Shown here: positions 57,693 to 64,000 of the stretch, piece by piece
Layout: every line of letters begins with the position of its first letter
Numbering within the stretch: position 1 is the first letter of the stretch
Assembly: GCA_964247055.1 (NCBI GenBank)
Contig: OZ176057.1
Location: 3,658,001 to 3,722,000, forward strand
DNA: 64,000 nt
DNA from: Paragordius varius
Taxonomy: Eukaryota > Nematomorpha
Direction: 5' to 3'
Notes under the pieces: generated by a model
Told to the model about the DNA's origin: nothing
What the model saw: only the letters and a program-made list of their open reading frames with translations
Database searches by the model: none
Position numbers and translations under genes: made by a program

Positions 57693-57934
57693 TACAGTAA
57701 AATTTGAAATTATTCAATATAAAATGTAAAAACATAAAAACTAAAGCTTGATCCACATAAACTAGAATACTTTAAAAGATGTAATCACATAGGCAATTTA
57801 CATATATATTCCCTATTTAACAACCAAGCGACAAGTTTTTTCAAAAAATTAAGTTTTTAAAAAATGTGATTGGCTTTTAGACAAAATATTAATTTTTTAC
57901 GTTTTGTGATCTGCATATAATTTCAATTTTACAG
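57693..57934. mobile_element. A-family MITE, diverged
   Basis: TACAGTAAAATTTGAAATTA to ATAATTTCAATTTTACAG; it has a diverged middle and a CGTTTTGTGATCTGCATATA variant. Confidence 0.72.
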
Positions 57935-58277
57935 CAACCGCGCTTACATAAATGGAATTTCATATACTGGAAAATGTAAGGAAAAAGGGGAATTTCAATT
58001 TTAAAGCAATATTTTAATATCAGGCTTTGAGATTTGTAGTTTGCATTCTTAATGCAAATTGTCAATTGCATAAAAGTTTGATGAGTTAATTTTATATCGT
58101 TACAAAATATCATTAAAAGACGTAAAATATATTTTTTTAATTTATTATATCTGCCTCTTAAAAAAAACTAAGATCACTACTAACTAATCTCAGTAAATCT
58201 CATTTAACAAATTAAACGATTACAGCGCGGTACAAGTTGATGTTTTATATTATGAACCAAAGTGTATACATACATAC

Positions 58278-58315
<38 letters not shown>

Positions 58316-58330
58316 TGTTTTGAACTGCAT

Positions 58331-61300
58331 ATGAAGACGGTTTTTCTTCTTAAAGTAATTAGTTTGTATTTGCATATATATTATCAGGTTAGTTACATAA
58401 TTTTAACGGTATAATTGTTTAGAGGTGACGGTATCGAAACCAACAAAATACTAATACGAGTTTATCTAGTGATAAAAATTGATTGAAAATCATTGGATAA
58501 TAATATTTCTGATACATTTTATTTTAACCAAGTTATAGATTCCTAAATTTTACTGATCGAAAATTATTGAGTTTAAAAAATATTTCTTAACTTATGTGGT
58601 TTAAAAATGGACTAACTCTCACGATATTCCTTAGTCTAGGTATATATTATTATCATTAATTTTCTTTAAACAATCCTCTCTGTCTGTAAAATAAGGCTTG
58701 TTGCTCTCCTAATGTTGGATAAGTTTCTTATTTAAGGAATAGAAACAGGCTAAGTTTATATGATATTAATTGGTTTTCGGTTATTGACGGTTTCGAAGAA
58801 TTAAAGTGGTTTTTGAACTCTTTTTCCAGATATGTTTTGTTTTGGTTCAATTGCATTCTTTCCAATTCTATTTTTAATTATTATTAGGAAAATGATTTAA
58901 ATTTGCCTTGTAGTTCTAGATTTTATGATATAATGTGAAAAATTAGGAGAGTATATTGTTGACTTGAATAAACTATAAATTTTATATATTTAAAATAAAT
59001 AGAATTGCATAAAGCACTTCAAAAAAAAAATCTATTTTTTTTAAACTTTGAACCTTAGATACGGTCTGTTTTGATATCGATTCCATCGTATTTTGGATTT
59101 AAACCGAGGTCACAGAAAATTAAATAGACAAAAAAGGAATTTAATTTACACATTAAAATTGAAATTATACTGACAAAACCTAATAATATAAAGACAAATA
59201 TTTTTATCTAAAACACACCCATTCTTTTTCCCTTAATTTTTTATAAGCTATTTAATTACAAGTAAAATATAGAATTGATTGTGTTGTATATATATATATA
59301 TATATAATTTCAGACTTTGTCATTTAAAATAATGAGTTATATGGAAACAAATTGAGATTGGAAAAGTATGGTTGTCCTCTGAAAAAAATATTTGTCTTTA
59401 TATTTTTACATTTTGTCAGTATAATTTCAGTTTTTACTGTACATACCATTTTTGAGATAATTGTTCTGTCTGGTTACAATTTAATTTTTCCTCCGGTATG
59501 CAATCTCTGAAAATTCTCATGGTAATTATTTATTAACTCTATTTTTATCATTTTTAGTAATATGGCTAATTATGATGGATCCCTGTTCGGGCGAACCTAA
59601 AAGTAAAAAGAAAAAAGAGGAAAAGAACCGAAATAAAAAGAAGGCCATAAAAATGATTGAAAAAATCCTTGAAGACATTAAAGCTACCACAACGCCTCAA
59701 AATACCCCAAATACTACTCCTGAGGAAGGCAAGATATCAACTACTCCAAGTATATATATATATTTAAATTATACGGACAAAATGTAAAAATATAAGGAAA
59801 GTTTTTTTAAAGATAAACATACTTTTAATTGATTTTTATCCTGTAAAATAGATTTAAACACAATTATAAAATGCATAATTGATTGTGTTACCAATATATA
59901 TTTCTCTATTTCATAAACAATGAGTTATGTTTAATAAAATCCAGACAGAAAAAGTATGGTTAAAAAATTTAATTTATATTTTTCGTTTTGTCCGTATAAT
60001 TTCAATTTTTACTGTATTTAATATAGTAAGTAAAAATACTATATGATATGGCGAATAAAATTTAAATATCAAAAGTAAAAAATTAATTTTTATTCATTCT
60101 ATTATTTTAAAGAATGTATTATGGTAACTTTGTTGGAAAAGAAAGAATTATCATGTTGTTGATAAATTTCTTTAAACAAAACAAACCTTTCTAGTTTTTA
60201 AAGCTATCGTGTACAATAAATAAAATAATAACGGACAAAACGTAATATACAAATATTTTTTTCTTAAAGTCAACCATACTTTTTAAATCTTTATTTTTTC
60301 AATATAAATCATTGAAAATTGCAAAGTATGGTATAGACATGGATATTGGTAGCACAATCAATCATATATTTTACATAATTGTGCAATTAAATAATTTATG
60401 GGAAAACTAAGGTTTATAAAAAAGTATGGTCTTTTAGAAAAAAATATGTTTTTATATTTTCACGCTTTGTCCGTATAATTTCAATTTTAAGTGTAATAGC
60501 GAAAATAAAGCAAGGCATTTTTCTTTTTGCATACAGTTATCGCGTAATCTAGGCTTTTGCGTTTATTTTATAAAAGCTTGTCCATTTTAGAGTACAAAAA
60601 TGTACGACTTTCGGAGCCTTCGTCTTAATAAATCTAAAAATATTTTTTTCCCTTTTTAAATATTTTTATTTGACTGAAGCCTTAAATTTATGTGTTAAAT
60701 GTGCGTTAATTTAACGATTTTCCATATGGAGCAGTATGAAATTGTAATTTTTTTTTAATGACAAAGCCCAAAACCCAGCGCACCATAAAAATCTTGATAC
60801 ATTTACCATCCAATAAATGTATTTCATTAGATTATTTTTTGTGTGTACTGTGTAATTGGAGGAAGCTTGATGTAACATTTTACATATTTAGTTAAATAAG
60901 ACGTATCATTACCAATTATTTTGCGGTTATAAGGTAATAATGATGCCACAAGTGCAAGAACTACAGTTAAAAATTCAGATGGCTCAACCTCAACAACTGT
61001 CAATTCATCTACAGATCGAACGATGAAACGGAAAAAGTGTGACAAAAGACAAAAACGTTGTCGCAGACGACAGAAACGTAAAAACAGACGACGAAAGAAT
61101 GATGGAGCTTCTACAGACCTAACATCAACTACGCAGGTTGGTACAACCTGGTCCACGGTATACATGTTCCAACCATCCTTAATTATGAAAACGCAAGTGT
61201 TTGAATTCAATAAAGCTGCCACATCCCTTAATCAAAGCATATCAACCAATGATGATGAAAACAGTGTTATAGTAAAATATAATTCAATAGACGATGTTTC

Positions 61301-63795
61301 TAACAAAGGTTTTTTAACGGTGAAACCTCAAATTTTTGATTTCAATAAAACGAACCTTACAAACACTTCGACCATATCAAATGCAGAAGGGATTGTTGAA
61401 GAAATCATATATGTTACTGTTCCATACAATCTTAGTGTAACCGAAGATTTGCATGTCAATGATATATTGGTATATCGCTAAAAATAATTGAATTATAAAC
61501 AAATATATATAATGATAATAATAACATTTTTGTGAAACCGTAACAAATCTTTTTTAAAACCGAACCGTTGTTTGAAACAATCTCAAAAAATATTTTTTTG
61601 GAATTTTATAAATTTATAATTTAAAACAAACAAGCGGGACCTCTTTTAGATTAAATTAGAGTGAGATTTTTCCAATGAAACTAGCATATTTGCTGCGTAT
61701 ATATTATAAGTTAGGTATTTATTGGAAATGTATTAATCTAGGAACCTATTAATTTAAAGCAAATTCACCGTTTAACGAAAACATAATCAAAACCAAGATT
61801 TAATATTTTTTTGGAAATGAAAAATCCAGCCGTTTTTATTAGGGTCCGCAAGCAGAACTGTTTGCTTTATATCTATTATTTTCACGGTTAAAAATGGCTT
61901 GTTTTAAACTCGAAGTATTGCATGATGAGTTGTAATTTAATATTTTATCCATTTACAATTGTAGGACGTAGATGTACCTGGTCTAAATCGAACCACTCAT
62001 AGTGACTCACATGACAAAAGCAAAATCTCAGCCTTTAATTTTAACAGTCAATCTTTGGGTGCAAAACGAGCAATCTCTGATGACGCACGGAATCAAAATT
62101 TGGAATCAGAGCCAGAAACTTCGTTTAAATATGCCTTAAACAAAGCTCAAATAAATGCCGGTACTAATATTGTTGGGAAACTCATACCAGTTGAGGATAA
62201 TGGAAGAAATTCTTTGCAATCGGGCGAAAAAGGGGTAGAAAAGCCCAAATCTGGGACTTTACAAATGTTCTATGGTGCTAAGCGAAAGAAAATAAAGTTA
62301 CCACCCCCATCCAAAAAACGGATAAAAATTAAAAAAGTTATTGTTAAAAAGGTAGGTCAGTGACACGGTTATTTTATCTTAATCCATATAAATGGAAAAA
62401 AATTATTTTGACATTAAGTTAAGTTGTACCTCTTTTTTAGCGCAATATCTACTCGCAATTTCGTAATATTGTATGCATGCTAATAATCTTCTATAGCTAC
62501 TGTAGGTCACAACACACTGATTTAAAAATTATATATTGCAAACATATATGATTTTGCCATTTGTTTTACAGGTTAGGGTCAAAAAAGTGCGTGTCAAACC
62601 GGTTAAAGTTGTCGTGTTTAAGCCAAAGAAATTACCTCCCCCCAAAAAAGTACGATTTGCTCCAATCGTGGTTAAGAAACCGCCACCACCCATAAAAATC
62701 CGAAAAATTCCGGTGATCAAAAAACGACCCCCGCCCAAAAAGAAGAAAGCAATATTGGTTCGACCACCCATTAAACATTTTGTGGAAGGAAATGACCAAG
62801 GAGAGACATTAGATACCGAAATATCGGGCCTTAAAAATTCCGAAAATCATAAAACAGTTTTGATCGAGGAGAAGAAGGATTCAGAACTCGAGAAAGATTC
62901 TGAAAGTATGCATCAAAGTAGGAAACGAAGGCATATATATTTGAGAGATTTAGTTCAAAGGCTTCAACAAACTAACGAAAACTCATCAACCAACTCTGTC
63001 CATGGAGATAACAAATTTGCCAAAATATACCAAGATAATCATGATAATGCATATGAAATGTTACCCGAAAATGATATAAGTGTTGCTAAAACAAATGAAA
63101 AAAGTAACAATATGATACTATACAGCCAGGAAAAATCTGTCCATTGTAACGTGAATGGATTAAAAATGTGTGCTCGAAATTTCGTTTATGACATAGTTAA
63201 TGCCACTAATATTACCAGATATCAATTCTGTCGGTATACACAAATATTGTATGTTAAAACAGGGGTGTCCAACACAAATGGTCAAGGGGGCGGCAGTTTA
63301 GCCTCCAAAATCTCCCACGGGTCGCATTTAAAAAATATATGGGCATTAACAAAATTTTAAACATAACACAGTAAAAAAATTTACAAATCCAATAAAACTA
63401 CCACCATTTATAAAAACAGTTTTTGTTACTTCATTGCCAAAATATGTTTAAGACATATCAAATTAACATAGATTTTTTGTATATTAACGTTTTTTAATTT
63501 CTCAAATTTTGTATTTGGTATATTTTTTAAATTTCCCCCAGGCTTCCGAGATATATTTTGAATGATCGCTTGTTGGACACCTCTCCTGCATTAAAATCAA
63601 AAAAGAATTTTGTAAAAATTTGTTATAAACCTTTTATTTCGTGTACATCTTAGTGGCTACGATAATTTAAAAGAATGTATGCAGGAACAAGTCAGCAAAT
63701 GTGGGGAGAAAGCGATGAAGGCTTACAAACGAAAATTGGAAGAAAAATTGCATTATGACTTTGAATGTGCAACGTATAAGGCTGGAAAAACGTAA
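58331..63795 (+). CDS. Secreted Lys/Arg/Pro-rich protein with C-terminal cysteine cluster
   Basis: Six exons: 58331-58391, 59558-59749, 60934-61469, 61965-62351, 62572-63233 and 63654-63795 (TAA), with matching phases, 659 residues. Exon 1 plus the start of exon 2 reads MKTVFLLKVISLYLHIYYQV then IIWLIMMDPCSGEP, a plausible signal peptide. A Lys/Glu-rich and Thr/Pro-rich stretch follows, then a block of Lys/Arg with paired basics (KRKKCDKRQKRCRRRQKRKN) and Ser/Thr-rich sequence. The motif F-[ED/N]-FN recurs (VFEFNKA, IFDFNKT, AFNFNSQ). Exons 4-5 encode a repetitive Lys-Val-Pro region (KLPPPKKVRFAPIVVKKPPP). A furin-like RKRRH follows. The last 75 residues carry six Cys (C-x7-C-x19-C-x8-C-x7-C-x21-C). 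The cysteine pattern is only loosely like small extracellular domains of other invertebrates, and no family is claimed. Basic, Pro-rich repetition suggests a matrix, cuticle, eggshell or adhesive protein (inference). Exon 1 and the exon 3 acceptor are uncertain. AAAAC|GTAATT at 63791 could be a donor, in which case the gene continues past the window. Confidence 0.66.
59147..59441. mobile_element. A-family MITE in intron 1 of the secreted-protein gene
   Basis: TACACATTAAAATTGAAATT to TTTCAGTTTTTACTGTA; it ends 117 bp before exon 2. Confidence 0.85.
59750..60016. mobile_element. A-family MITE whose left edge forms a splice donor
   Basis: The left terminus is replaced by TA repeats (GTATATATATATTTAAATTA then TACGGAC). 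The right end CAATTTTTACTGTA is intact. The element begins exactly at the proposed exon 2 donor. Confidence 0.8.
60212..60495. mobile_element. A-family MITE in intron 2
   Basis: Eroded ends (TACAATAAATAAAATAATAA; TTTTAAGTGTA), but AAGTCAACCATACTTTTTAA and its complement are clear. Confidence 0.8.
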
Positions 63796-64000
63796 TTTTG
63801 TTTAGCTAATATGGATTTGGTTCTTGTAAACCAAAAAAATCCTATTTATAAAAATACACGTTTTTTTAAGTTGGCGCATTTTTTATGCGGATAATAGAAA
63901 AATGTTTTTTATGCCACCTTTAATGTTGACTATGTTAGTATTTAAACATTACAAAAAGTATCAATTTTTACGGCATAACAGTATTTATAACCTAATTTTT

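Larger units (their letters stand above)
56361..58330. other. Intergenic AT-rich region
   Basis: Two A-family MITEs; apart from these, no feature supported. 57935-58330 should contain the promoter of the gene to the right; a TA tract lies at 58285-58308. Confidence 0.55.

Noticed and set aside
62529-62771. Gly-rich minus-strand ORF
   Set aside because: Mirror image of the proline/lysine repeat in the secreted-protein gene.

Overview
This window is nuclear DNA of an invertebrate animal: introns with GT/AG borders, metazoan protein families, and very AT-rich sequence (about a quarter G+C by eye). The lineage cannot be settled from the sequence alone. A secreted antistasin-type domain, an animal type-I PKA regulatory subunit and a 7TM receptor point to Metazoa. 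No operon, CRISPR array, tRNA, rRNA or prokaryotic system was seen.

Layout, left to right. (1) 1236-2166: the last two exons of an Asn/Ser-rich protein whose 5' part lies further left. (2) 2167-12081: a gene-poor stretch of hairpin MITEs, with a decayed mariner transposase at about 6650-7690. (3) 12082-13215: a two-exon gene for a small secreted protein ending in an antistasin-like cysteine domain. (4) 13216-17905: TTAA-flanked MITEs, several nested in one another. (5) 17906-26947: a complete nine-exon gene for the type-I regulatory subunit of cAMP-dependent protein kinase. (6) 29695-40312, minus strand: an eleven-exon RPRD2-like gene (RNA polymerase II CTD-interacting domain, coiled coil, proline-rich tail). 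(7) 40402-52371, plus strand: a fourteen-exon gene for COP9 signalosome subunit 1, starting only 89 bp from the RPRD2-like start, so the two share a divergent promoter. (8) 54777-55991, minus strand: an intronless 7TM receptor-like gene with a tandem duplication just upstream. (9) 58331-63795: a six-exon gene for an apparently secreted Lys/Arg/Pro-rich protein with a C-terminal cysteine cluster, possibly running off the right edge.

The exon models were built by hand from GT/AG sites, reading phase and family similarity. For the PKA, CSN1 and RPRD2 genes every junction keeps frame. PKA-R, CSN1 and RPRD2 are housekeeping regulators (cAMP signalling, cullin deneddylation, transcription) with no evident shared pathway.

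Most of the rest is four families of short, non-coding, inverted-repeat elements, here named A (ends TACAGTAAAA, Tc1/mariner-like TA target), B (ends TATACCATTTACA), C (ends TACAGTATGCATTTTAATGG) and D (about 560 bp, TTAA-flanked, piggyBac-like). They fill introns and intergenic DNA. The most notable features are nested MITEs that date each other, decayed copies of exon edges inside two PKA-R introns, a large insertion in CSN1, and the unusual Lys/Pro-rich secreted protein. I did not find a clearly new biological system.
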